Source: Psychrobacillus sp. BL-248-WT-3
GTDB lineage: Bacteria > Bacillota > Bacilli > Bacillales_A > Planococcaceae
Direction: 5' to 3'
Assembly (NCBI RefSeq): GCF_012843435.1
Contig: NZ_JABAFC010000006.1
Coordinates: forward strand, 1 to 64,000
DNA length: 64,000 bases
Part shown: piece after piece, positions 52,785 to 61,390 of the stretch
Numbering within the stretch: position 1 is the first letter of the stretch
Layout of the letters: each line of letters begins with the position of its first letter
Program-made: the position numbers and the translations under genes
The notes under the pieces: model-generated
The model's database searches: none
What the model was told of the DNA's origin: nothing
The model's input: only the letters and a program-made list of their open reading frames with translations

Positions 52785-53900
52785 TTAAACCGTGGAAATA
52801 TACATATTCCAATAAGCTTCAAGCTGCTTTTCCTGGAAGATGGTTAAGCTACTCATACTAAGTATCTCTTCTTTTAAGACCTGAACCTTGTCTTGCTGCT
52901 TTATGTTATAAAAACTCTTACCAAGTTCAACTCGTAATCTATTTTTTACCGATAAATTGCCAAAAGGATCGAAATAAGAGTCAATTCTAGATTTATCTTT
53001 TACACCTGTGTAGGTAAATCGTTGGTAGTAATTTAACCCCTTCTCTAGCTCAATATATCTTTTAATAGCTTCGGTATCCGTGATTGTTTCCTTTAAAAGC
53101 TCTAGCTTAACTTCTAACAGCTTTACTTCACTTGTATAATCATGTTCTCTTAACGTATCTAGATTTTCTTCTACCCATTTCATATCTATTTCATGATTAG
53201 CCTGCAAACCTAGTATATTAAAGGAACATACGGCGTAAGCGTCATTAACTTCTTTGTGCTGACTAATTTCCTCATTAGTTGGATAACCAAATTTAGATGG
53301 CTGTATAATTTCCATGGAAGCGTTATTGGATAATATACTTTCAATATCTACCTTGTGCTTATGCTCAACTATGATTAATATAGTTTTTCCTGGATGACTC
53401 TCAGCAATTGACTTAATACTCATCGCTTGCATATAGGTTCTATATTGAAATAATCGTCTCGCAAAATCCTTTTCCCCTGATGATTTCGTTTGTATCCATT
53501 CATTATTTTGTTTTATAACTTCTTTGCGTTCTGAGTAAAAGAAATCTTCCTGTAAATTAGAGAAAAAAGTGAATTTCTTGAGGGAGTTTTCTCCTCTAAA
53601 AAAGGCTGGCTGATCACTATCATTTATACCGTATGCTAATAGTTGATCATTCGAAGATGCATTCCAATCAAACGGAAAAATAGGTACGCCTTTTTGAAGT
53701 GCATAGGGTAATATTATTTCTTTTTGCTCGTAAGCATATTCCTGTAAATCCATACGCGCATATTTTTCAGGGGTTCTTTGAATCCCTATTAAATCTGGAT
53801 TTACTCTATCAAAAAATGCTCGATAAACGGCAGGTTGACAATCTCTAGAAACGAGCTGATAAGCATGATTTACCCCTAGTATGATTAAATTAGATTTCAA
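52785..53900 (-). CDS. Hypothetical protein, TraB/TIKI-like
   Basis: 371 residues, soluble. The start LIILGVNHAYQLVS and the later block R-x-x-YMQAMSIKSIAESHPGKTILIIVEHKHKVDIESIL (in part, about 153-190) recall the TraB/PrgY/GumN (TIKI) superfamily, where G-x-xH near the N-terminus and R-x-x-x-M ... VVGA-x-H mark the active site. The match is by eye and distant. The C-terminal half is helical. TTG start with AAGGAGGT eight bases upstream. No function is known; a frameshifted small gene follows. Confidence 0.5.
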   Translation of the reverse strand: MKSNLIILGVNHAYQLVSRDCQPAVYRAFFDRVNPDLIGIQRTPEKYARMDLQEYAYEQKEIILPYALQKGVPIFPFDWNASSNDQLLAYGINDSDQPAFFRGENSLKKFTFFSNLQEDFFYSERKEVIKQNNEWIQTKSSGEKDFARRLFQYRTYMQAMSIKSIAESHPGKTILIIVEHKHKVDIESILSNNASMEIIQPSKFGYPTNEEISQHKEVNDAYAVCSFNILGLQANHEIDMKWVEENLDTLREHDYTSEVKLLEVKLELLKETITDTEAIKRYIELEKGLNYYQRFTYTGVKDKSRIDSYFDPFGNLSVKNRLRVELGKSFYNIKQQDKVQVLKEEILSMSSLTIFQEKQLEAYWNMYISTV

Positions 53901-54094
53901 TGAGCCCTACCTCCTTCACAATTACATTACTTAAATATTCAGTAAATTTTTGGAATATACTTATTTTAACATGTTTTTGTTAACTATTTAGATTCAATTT
54001 ATTTTATTTTTTATAAGTGTAGATTTTCCTTTTCCAACCATTTACTATAATAAAAAAGAAGGAAAAATCCAATCGAATATAGGAGATTATAGCT

Positions 54095-54832
54095 ATGAAA
54101 CTTGCCATAATTACAGATATCCATGGAAATGAACTTGCCTTAAAGGCAGTTTTAGAGGAAATTGATAGACAACACGATATCGATGAGATTTGGTGCCTTG
54201 GTGATATGATTGCCATGGGTCCTGATACGAACGAAGTATTAAATTTATTATTTTCTCGACCAGATATCCAAATGATTACAGGCAACCATGATGAAGCCAT
54301 ACTTTCGCTCAAAAAAGGGGAGGGTCATCCGGAAAGCTATAGCCATACGTTCGAACATCATTCATGGATTGCTAATCAGTTAAGCCAAAAAAATGTTGAA
54401 AGACTTACAAGCCTCCCACGTGTACTGGAAAAAAATTTAAATGGTATTCGTATACTCGGCATCCATTATCATATCGAAGAAGAAAAAAGATGTGCTCATA
54501 TTAAGGACGAACCTTTTCATAGTATCTTAGAAGGCACTTTAGAAAATATGGAGAAAATGTATTCTACCTATCCCGCAGATATTATCTGCTTTGGTCACCA
54601 TCATCCACAGCATCTTTTTTCAAATGAAAAACAAATCTACTTAAACCCTGGTGCTTTGGGGGTGTCAAAAGATACTACAGCTCCTTTTGCAATTTTAGAT
54701 GCTTCCTCTAAAGAACCATCTATATTAATCCGTCATGTAAAATATGATAAAAAAGCCTTTCTGAAAAAGTTTGAGGAATTAGAGGTTCCTCAAAGAGAAA
54801 TTCTATTTAAGTTGTTTTATGTGAATCAATAA
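54095..54832 (+). CDS. Calcineurin-like metallophosphoesterase (YfcE-like)
   Basis: 245 residues with the five metal blocks of the family: DIHGN (about 8-12), GDMIAMGPD, GNHDE (about 68-72), a His in HYHI and the FGHHHPQ plus NPGALG pair. Binds two metal ions and hydrolyses phosphodiesters or phosphomonoesters; relatives act on 2',3'-cyclic nucleotides or diadenosine tetraphosphate. AGGAG upstream of the ATG; monocistronic. Confidence 0.9.
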   Translation: MKLAIITDIHGNELALKAVLEEIDRQHDIDEIWCLGDMIAMGPDTNEVLNLLFSRPDIQMITGNHDEAILSLKKGEGHPESYSHTFEHHSWIANQLSQKNVERLTSLPRVLEKNLNGIRILGIHYHIEEEKRCAHIKDEPFHSILEGTLENMEKMYSTYPADIICFGHHHPQHLFSNEKQIYLNPGALGVSKDTTAPFAILDASSKEPSILIRHVKYDKKAFLKKFEELEVPQREILFKLFYVNQ

Positions 54833-54856
54833 ATATTAACTATACTGAAAGGCCTT

Positions 54857-54888
54857 AATCTCCTGAACTACTGTTTAGGGGATTTTTA
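54857..54888 (+). terminator. Phosphoesterase gene terminator
   Basis: An eleven-base stem with G-U pairs (54857-54867 with 54874-54884) ending in a T run. Confidence 0.65.
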
Positions 54889-54892
54889 TATA

Positions 54893-54925
54893 TCATTTTA
54901 TTATTAAAAAATAATAATAAAATGA
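54893..54925. promoter_or_regulatory. Perfect inverted repeat upstream of the PTS IIC gene
   Basis: Thirteen-base arms TCATTTTATTATT and AATAATAAAATGA with a seven-base centre. It is too AT-rich for a strong terminator and lies about 100 bases before the IIC gene, so it may be a protein-binding site. Confidence 0.45.
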
Positions 54926-55027
54926 TTAACTTTTGTTATATATCACTTTAAAGTAATAAAGTGTATTGACCCTATTCTGAATAGTTTTTATAATTAACAC
55001 CAATCTGTAAGGATGGAGGAAAGAGAA

Positions 55028-56065
55028 ATGAAAGAATTTATGAGTAAACTACTTACTGGGATGAGCATTGGAATTGTTGTAGCTCTTATACCAAATGCTT
55101 TACTTGGAGAGATATTAAAACTATTAATACCACATTTTCCGTTTTTACAGCCATTATTTGATATAACCGTTTACTTAATGAGTATGCTTTCTATTTTAAT
55201 CGGGATTATGGTAGGTATTACTTTTAAACTAACCCCTATTCAGACAGCTAGCGTTGGGTTAGCAGCAATGGTCGGTAGTGGGGCAGTCATGAAAACTGCT
55301 GACGGTCTTTTTGCATTGAATGGGATCGGGGTTGTTCTTAATACAGGAATTACGGCAGCTTTAGCAGTATTATTTGTGACAATGATTGGAGATAAACTAA
55401 AAGCCTATGCAATTCTTCTCATACCAACCCTTACTATTATGATTCCAGGAATGGTCGGTTATCTTATATTGCCATTCATGAAGAAGTCTACTGGTTTATT
55501 AGGCGAAGGAATTGCTTATTTGACTACCTTACAGCCGGTAGTGATGGGCGCAGTAATTGCTGTGGCATTCTGTCTAATTATTTTATCGCCTATTTCGACG
55601 GTCGGTGTTGCGACTGTTATCATGCTCTCTGGAGTCGGTTCAGGTGCAGCCAACTTAGGGATAGTGGCAACCGGGGTCGGATTGGCAATTGCAAGCTACA
55701 AAGCAAATAATTTAGGGACTGCATTAGCACATGTACTCGGTTCCCCTAAAATCCAAATGCGTAACTTTTTTATGAAGCCAAAAATTGTTTTTCCGATGGT
55801 TATTAGTGCCGCCATATTGGGAGGATTAGCAGGTGTCTTAAATATACAGGGTACTCCCATGAGTGCAGGCTTTGGCCTATCTGGTCTCGTAGGTCCACTA
55901 AATTATATTAATCTAGCCGAAGGAGGTTGGAACCTTAAGAATATCACTATTATGCTTAGTACCTTTCTTATTCTTCCGATTGCATTAAATGTAGGATTGA
56001 TATACTTATTCTCACGTAAACTTAAAATGATTAAAGCCCAGGATTACAAGCTGGATTTCGAATAA
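55028..56065 (+). CDS. PTS sugar transporter IIC-like protein (PTS_EIIC_2)
   Basis: 345 residues, nine or ten membrane helices, matching the PTS_EIIC_2 family. ATG at 55028 chosen for GGAGG eight bases upstream; an ATG five codons earlier lies within it. The Gly- and Ala-rich helices (VGLAAMVGSGAVMK, GVGSGAANLGIVATGVGLAI) are typical. No IIA or IIB gene is adjacent, so either it works with distant partners or it is a non-PTS transporter of the same fold. Confidence 0.85.
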   Translation: MKEFMSKLLTGMSIGIVVALIPNALLGEILKLLIPHFPFLQPLFDITVYLMSMLSILIGIMVGITFKLTPIQTASVGLAAMVGSGAVMKTADGLFALNGIGVVLNTGITAALAVLFVTMIGDKLKAYAILLIPTLTIMIPGMVGYLILPFMKKSTGLLGEGIAYLTTLQPVVMGAVIAVAFCLIILSPISTVGVATVIMLSGVGSGAANLGIVATGVGLAIASYKANNLGTALAHVLGSPKIQMRNFFMKPKIVFPMVISAAILGGLAGVLNIQGTPMSAGFGLSGLVGPLNYINLAEGGWNLKNITIMLSTFLILPIALNVGLIYLFSRKLKMIKAQDYKLDFE

Positions 56066-56117
56066 GTGAGTTTGCGATGAATAAGACGCTGGTAAATAAC
56101 TAGTCAGTAATTTAAAA

Positions 56118-56146
56118 GACGTGAAATCAATATAAGATTTCACGTC
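56118..56146. repeat. ACGTGAAATC hairpin element, copy 2
   Basis: Perfect eleven-base arms GACGTGAAATC and GATTTCACGTC with a seven-base loop. It marks the left end of the repeat/IS block and may terminate the IIC gene. Confidence 0.7.
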
Positions 56147-56175
56147 ATTTAAAATAGAAGTAACGCGAGGAAGAG

Positions 56176-56300
56176 TTGATTTCCGCTACGAACGGACGCT
56201 TTCCGCGGGCACGGCTTCAGCCGCTTCCCTCGCTGCGCTCAGTCCAGGGTCTTCAGCTCGCGCTGTTCCCGCTGGAGTCGCCGTTCTTCGCTTCAATCAA
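56176..56300 (+). repeat. REP-like GC-rich element, copy 3
   Basis: 125 bases with ends TTGATT and AATCAA, inner CGGACGCTTTCC and GGAGTCGCCG. The middle is GC-rich and specific to this copy, with CTTCAGCCGC and GCTGCGCTCAG tracts. It lies directly upstream of the transposase remnant. Confidence 0.8.
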
Positions 56301-56333
56301 CGGAGCCTCCTGTAAAATGAATGAGGTAGGGAT

Positions 56334-56703
56334 ATGATGACGAAAAATCAAACCAATGAACTCGAACAATTAGAAATCTTGACTATTAAACAGTTGGTAC
56401 CACAAGACCATCTTGTTCGTAAGTTAGATGCGGCAATTAATTTTTTCTTTATCTACCCACTGGTTGAAAACCTTTATTCGACAATAGGGAGACCTAGTAT
56501 CGACACAGGTAGGACGCCCAGTCGTTGTTGCCGCTGATGAGCCTACAAGACACCAGCTATTGCGAATTTCCTTTTAGAGAATCATATCTTTCCTGCACTT
56601 CCGTACAAACGACCAATGACAAAAGAAGACTTCTTTCTTTTGCTGCCTTAAATCTTAAGAAGTTGGCCAGCTGGACCTGGAAAACGCCAAAAATGGCGTA
56701 AAA
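56334..56703 (+). pseudogene. Decayed IS1182-family transposase
   Basis: Three pieces of one transposase survive. The N-terminus (56334 to about 56510) reads EILTIKQLVPQDHLVRKLDAAI and FFIYPLVENLYS, followed by GRPSIDT. A middle piece (about 56535-56636) reads AYKTPAIANFLLENHIFPAL and PYKRPMTKEDFF. A short C-terminal piece (about 56640-56703) reads NLKKLASWTWK. Most of the protein, including the catalytic core, is deleted and frames are broken, so it is inactive. No clear terminal inverted repeats of the original element are seen. Confidence 0.9.
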
Positions 56704-56760
56704 CAAACAAAATCGAGAGCTGAGTTAGCTCTTTTTCCAGAATGTAAACTGTGATAATAG

Positions 56761-56795
56761 CAAAAGGGTTGGAAATCGTTTTTCCAACCCTTTTG
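56761..56795. terminator. Bidirectional hairpin terminator
   Basis: A 14-base stem AAAAGGGTTGGAAA with its complement (56762-56775 with 56781-56794). It lies 50 bases past the stop of the polysaccharide operon on the minus strand and may have been the IS terminator. Confidence 0.8.
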
Positions 56796-56807
56796 TCTAC
56801 ACTCTGA

Positions 56808-56834
56808 GACGTGAAATCAATAAGGTTTCACGTC
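56808..56834. repeat. ACGTGAAATC hairpin element, copy 3
   Basis: Arms GACGTGAAATC and GGTTTCACGTC (one G-U/mismatch) around AATAA. Near-identical to the copy at 56118, so the two bracket the REP-like element and the transposase remnant. Confidence 0.7.
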
Positions 56835-56843
56835 TTTACTAAA

Positions 56844-59800
56844 TTATTTATATCGACCAAATAGATCTTGTACGATGGTATAAGACTCTTTTAAGCGCTC
56901 TTCGTATTCAGGTAAATCCCACTTATCCCAAGTATAGCTACTTAGCTTTGGTAAAACACTTGCTTCCATGGAGGGAAACGTATCCTGAAGAATGTCTTGC
57001 TCATTCAGTAACAAGGCACCTACAAATATTTCATCCACAAACTTGCTGGCCTCTATTCCGTCCTTGTATAAATCCCCCATGAACTCTTTTTGACTAGGGT
57101 CTTTGGCACGTAGTAATAGCCAAGGAATTCTAAGCTCGATTTTACCATCGGCTATGTAATAATCCGCTAGTGAATTATAATCACTAGCTTCTGGATTTCC
57201 ATTTCCCCGTTTTAGCTTTCCTGCTTCATAGGATTCAAAGGGAAGCGTTGTTTTTTGTTGTGGCAAGTATAGTTCCTTATTTAAGGCATATTGCTCTTTT
57301 ACAAATTTCCCGCTATCCAAAGAAGGAGTTGCTGGCTTTGGCTTTAGTAAGTTTAATACATGACCATATTGATAGGAGAAAAAGTCGTAATATTGATCGA
57401 CGAGTAAACGAGATTCACTTTCCTTTAAATTTACTATAAAGTCTATCCCGTTTGTAAAAGATATATTAGGCAAGCCTTCAAACTTAGTATTTCCTTGATC
57501 CGGAACGACATCTAGAAGAATCATAGGGTATCCAGTAAATGACGTATCATAATCTAATCTTATATATAAATATCTTTCATCATGGTCTACATATAAAGAT
57601 TGTATACTTCCGTCTTTCTTTTCATAGATCGGCTTCCCCTTCCATTCCTCTGTTTTTCCATCGACTCTAATCTTATGGCGATCAAAGCTCAAAAGACCAA
57701 ACTGTTGCTCATTAGTTTGCGCATTGGACCAGTAAGGGCGTCTATCTGGATTATCATAGTCCACGGTATTCCACGTACGCTTAAACCATTCATCTTGCCA
57801 GGTGAAAACTAAGCCTCCTAAGAGCTTTTCTGCCATAATATCTTCAAATAGACGGCTAATTATTTTACCCTGCTCCTCTTCGGAATGAAAACCTTGATTC
57901 CAACCAAATGGATTTTTATGCGTTAGCCCCCTAGAGCCTGGCACTCCAAATTCCGCAATTAGTATTGGCATACGATGCACCTCGTGTAGCTCTTTTAAGT
58001 AAGCAGCATAGCTATTAAATTCACCACGGTGATCTACAAATTTTTGATAGGACTCCTCATAATTAAAGAAGTCAGGATAATAGGGGTAGACATGGTAGGA
58101 AGCGAATTGCTCAGTTAGCTTCATTTCATTTTTTGTGTAGATGACGTTAGGATCTACACCTACCAGATCCTCCTGTTCAGCTGGCTCTGCGGGATGCTCT
58201 AAAATATCCGTTGTCACCCAGTTGGTAAAGCTCATTGGTCTTACCCAGTTATAGCTCGCTTTTTCATACTTAACGATAGTATCCATTTGCTCTGCCAACC
58301 AATATTCAAACGGCCTTGCTCCCTTCGTCTCAAAATATGTACCGTCATACTCTCCTATGGAGCTGTGCTTTTCATTTGTATTTAGTACCATGTAAGGGTA
58401 CCATTCGATGCCTAGAACCCATCCTGCGATATACTCAGACACATCAGCGTTGTAAACACCCGAAGCATGCCCTGGCCTTTCTTTGACTATTTTGTTTCCA
58501 TGGATAACATCGACAATTGTCTTCATTTCCGTTTGAAAATCTTTCAAATTTTCTTCCTCAAAAGCGTCTAATGATTCCTCCAGCTTTTCTTCATTGATCC
58601 AAACGCCATGAAGAACATAAATTTTATTTTCATGTTCCTCGTTATAGCGTTTCAAGGCATTATAAAAGCCGGGAGGATGTAATGTATAAACGCGCACCAT
58701 GTTAGCGCGCATCTCCCCTATTTGTTTGAACCAGCGATAATATTCTTCCTCGGTAATAGCTGCTTCACCGGGAAAATAGCCTGGTTTTCCCATACCGATG
58801 TTTACCCCTTTAATGGTTAAGGGCTTCCACTGGTCATTCTCATACACTTCAAATGTTTCGCCTTTTACTCTAGCGTTATAGCCCAAGCCATCTTCCATGT
58901 TGGTCCCCTCACTTGTATGGAAATCTTCCAATATTACCTCCATCATAGGAGCATACGTAGACCAGTAAAAAGCATTATCAGCAAATCTCTCAGCAAATTT
59001 ATAGATGTTTGCTAGCCCCTTTAGCTGATAAAAAGCAGGAACCTTTGCTACATCATTGAAGTCACCTGCAAAATAATAACTAGATGAATTTGACTGTTCT
59101 CTTGCCAAAACTGCAGCAAATTCTGTTGGGATTGAATACTCCTCAAGTAAACTCTTACCCGCCTCTGTTAAATCCCATTGATAATTAGCTAAAACCTTTG
59201 TTCCCTCTTGCGGCACTACTATGTCAAACCAATATTTGTAATCCGCACTTTTCTCGAGATCAAATTTGGCTTTTCCATCCTTCGTAAAGGATACTTGAAT
59301 TCCTTTTTCGCCAAAATGCTGATCACTTTCTAAAACAATGACATCATTTTTGTCGTTTACTAACACAAATCCTTCTCCGGTGTAGCTCCAATCTTCTACA
59401 GAGTCATACACCCAATTTGGAATCTCTTCATTGCTAGTTGGATCCAAATCTTCAAAATATCTTCCTGTCCAGCCAGTCCACTGGAGTCCTAAATAATTTT
59501 CCACACTCTCTCTAACTGGAGGTTCAGTAGGATAGGCAAAAGTATTAAATTCCGCGATTAACATGCTTTTGTCTCGATCATTTAATCTCTTTAGAATATT
59601 GTTCCACTCTTCTTGCTCCAGTCCGCCATAAGCTTCGCTACTACCCTCATGAACACCGTAAGTATCAGCCAAGTAAATGACATCATAATTCGAATAGTCA
59701 TCAGGCAATGCCCGTATTTTTTCCTTATTATTTGGCGTAAACCCAAAGTAATCGGATGATGCATCATATGCTTCATCACCATTCGAATATTTTAGATGAT

Positions 59801-59963
59801 TGAGTAGCCAAGTTAGTCCTAAATGCTCTCGGTAAGAATCATCTGATACTGTCTTATCAATAATGGCGATACTCACCTTTTCATTTGGTTCTAAAAACCA
59901 CAGCATAATTGGTAGAAGTAAAATACAGAGGATAGCAATACAAACTAAATAAAATCGTTTCAT
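56844..59963 (-). CDS. Large exported glycoside-hydrolase-like protein
   Basis: 1039 residues. An N-terminal membrane anchor/signal (about 5-24) is followed by an amidotransferase/ThuA-like alpha-beta domain (about 33-290), a TIM-barrel resembling GH2/GH5-type enzymes (about 385-745) and a beta-sandwich resembling CBM9/DOMON (about 765-1000). In the barrel, GWVLGIEWYP carries the likely acid/base Glu and MPILIAEFGVPG the nucleophile Glu. ATG at 59963 chosen over a GTG two codons earlier for spacing from AAAGGA. Last gene of the operon, coupled to the glycosyltransferase. Probably trims or modifies the polymer made by it; the substrate is unknown. Confidence 0.8.
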   Translation of the reverse strand: MKRFYLVCIAILCILLLPIMLWFLEPNEKVSIAIIDKTVSDDSYREHLGLTWLLNHLKYSNGDEAYDASSDYFGFTPNNKEKIRALPDDYSNYDVIYLADTYGVHEGSSEAYGGLEQEEWNNILKRLNDRDKSMLIAEFNTFAYPTEPPVRESVENYLGLQWTGWTGRYFEDLDPTSNEEIPNWVYDSVEDWSYTGEGFVLVNDKNDVIVLESDQHFGEKGIQVSFTKDGKAKFDLEKSADYKYWFDIVVPQEGTKVLANYQWDLTEAGKSLLEEYSIPTEFAAVLAREQSNSSSYYFAGDFNDVAKVPAFYQLKGLANIYKFAERFADNAFYWSTYAPMMEVILEDFHTSEGTNMEDGLGYNARVKGETFEVYENDQWKPLTIKGVNIGMGKPGYFPGEAAITEEEYYRWFKQIGEMRANMVRVYTLHPPGFYNALKRYNEEHENKIYVLHGVWINEEKLEESLDAFEEENLKDFQTEMKTIVDVIHGNKIVKERPGHASGVYNADVSEYIAGWVLGIEWYPYMVLNTNEKHSSIGEYDGTYFETKGARPFEYWLAEQMDTIVKYEKASYNWVRPMSFTNWVTTDILEHPAEPAEQEDLVGVDPNVIYTKNEMKLTEQFASYHVYPYYPDFFNYEESYQKFVDHRGEFNSYAAYLKELHEVHRMPILIAEFGVPGSRGLTHKNPFGWNQGFHSEEEQGKIISRLFEDIMAEKLLGGLVFTWQDEWFKRTWNTVDYDNPDRRPYWSNAQTNEQQFGLLSFDRHKIRVDGKTEEWKGKPIYEKKDGSIQSLYVDHDERYLYIRLDYDTSFTGYPMILLDVVPDQGNTKFEGLPNISFTNGIDFIVNLKESESRLLVDQYYDFFSYQYGHVLNLLKPKPATPSLDSGKFVKEQYALNKELYLPQQKTTLPFESYEAGKLKRGNGNPEASDYNSLADYYIADGKIELRIPWLLLRAKDPSQKEFMGDLYKDGIEASKFVDEIFVGALLLNEQDILQDTFPSMEASVLPKLSSYTWDKWDLPEYEERLKESYTIVQDLFGRYK

Positions 59964-59968
59964 CTCCA

Positions 59969-61390
59969 CTATCCTTTCTGCGATAAGCCTTTACGCTGCA
60001 TAGTTCCCCATACGTTTTTACCTAGTATAAAATGGAGCAGCCCTTCACATCTCCAAAATAACGTTAACGGCTTGTACCAAAAGATTTCCGAAAGGGATAC
60101 AACGATTAACCTAAATACATCTCTAACTTTCGGGAATGCATTTGTACTCCATGCTTCTAATAATATGGATAACGCTGAAAAAATGGCTCCATAAACAACA
60201 AATAACAGCGCAAGAAGTATAGCAATCTCGTAATAGATATCTCCTAAAAAGAAGGCAATAACAATATAAATATATCCTCCCAATTCAATAACAGGTCCCA
60301 AGCATTCGACAATCCAGAAGTAAGGAAAAGAAATCATACCGATTCCTCCGTACTTTGGATTAAAGGTCATTTTTCTATGCTTCCATAAGCTTGTTATTAA
60401 CCCCTGGTGCCATCTTCTTCTTTGCTTCCTTAACGTTGATAGGTCTTGAGGAGCCTCCGTCCAGCAAACCGGATCAGGCACAAATTCAATGCGTTTCTTT
60501 GATTTTTTTTCTTTAAGTAGGCGGTGAATTTTAACGACCAGCTCCATATCTTCTCCAATATTATGCTTGGAATATCCACCCGCCTCTATGACCCATTGCT
60601 TGGAGAAAACGCTAAAGGCTCCAGATATAATCAGTACTAAATTAAATTTACTAAGTGCAATTCTTCCCATAAGAAAAGCTCTTAAATATTCTACAACCTG
60701 CATCACAACTAAGAAGTTATTCGATAGACCAGTTTTAAATATAGATCCTAATTGAATATCTGATCCATTTGCTATTCGAATATTACCTCCCGTTGCGATA
60801 ACTTCACCGTTAGATAAAATAATAGGTTTCATCACCCGAAGCAAAGAAGTCTCTTCTAGGATAGAATCTCCATCAATAGAGCAAAAGTAAGGGTATCTCG
60901 AGACATTAATGCCTGCATTCAAAGCGTCAGCCTTTCCTCCATTTTTTTTATTTACCAACAGTAAGTTGGGGTGTATAACTGATTGATAAATATCGATTAT
61001 AGGCTCTGTAGACAGCTGATCTCGTATAATTTTTGTTATCTTTTTCATTTTAAATTGTTCAATTACCTTCTGCTGAGTGGCATCGGTAGACCCATCATTT
61101 ACTACAATTAATTCTGTTTGTGGATATCGCAGACTTAAAAGAGAATGGATGCTATCAATCACACCTGCTTCTTCGTTGTAAGCTGGGACAATAATCGAGA
61201 CGGGCTTGGAATAAATCACATCTATATAATCATCGTCTAATTCATCCTTATCGAGTTTGGATTGCTTTTTTAGCTGATGGAAAGCCATGAAAAGCATAAT
61301 ACTATACGTTAAAATAACGATGACCATATAAAACAATATGATTCCGGCAAAAAACAAAAGTATATAATCTAAAATATTGGCTAAGCCCAT
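59969..61390 (-). CDS. Membrane glycosyltransferase, family 2
   Basis: 473 residues. A helix (about 8-35), then a GT-A catalytic domain: SIIVPAYNEEAGV, VVNDGSTD, KNGGKADALNAG, CSIDGDS (DxD-like) and the processive-type QRRRWHQG (about 325-332). Three or four further helices follow (about 350-450). This is the make-up of polysaccharide synthases such as IcaA/PgaC, BcsA and YdaM. It shares one base with the HEAT gene before it (TAATG). It likely polymerises and extrudes a surface glycan. Confidence 0.9.
   Translation of the reverse strand: MGLANILDYILLFFAGIILFYMVIVILTYSIMLFMAFHQLKKQSKLDKDELDDDYIDVIYSKPVSIIVPAYNEEAGVIDSIHSLLSLRYPQTELIVVNDGSTDATQQKVIEQFKMKKITKIIRDQLSTEPIIDIYQSVIHPNLLLVNKKNGGKADALNAGINVSRYPYFCSIDGDSILEETSLLRVMKPIILSNGEVIATGGNIRIANGSDIQLGSIFKTGLSNNFLVVMQVVEYLRAFLMGRIALSKFNLVLIISGAFSVFSKQWVIEAGGYSKHNIGEDMELVVKIHRLLKEKKSKKRIEFVPDPVCWTEAPQDLSTLRKQRRRWHQGLITSLWKHRKMTFNPKYGGIGMISFPYFWIVECLGPVIELGGYIYIVIAFFLGDIYYEIAILLALLFVVYGAIFSALSILLEAWSTNAFPKVRDVFRLIVVSLSEIFWYKPLTLFWRCEGLLHFILGKNVWGTMQRKGLSQKG

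Noticed and set aside
59591-59782. Met/His-rich 63-residue frame in the large hydrolase gene
   Set aside because: Same strand but another phase of a conserved gene; no ribosome site.
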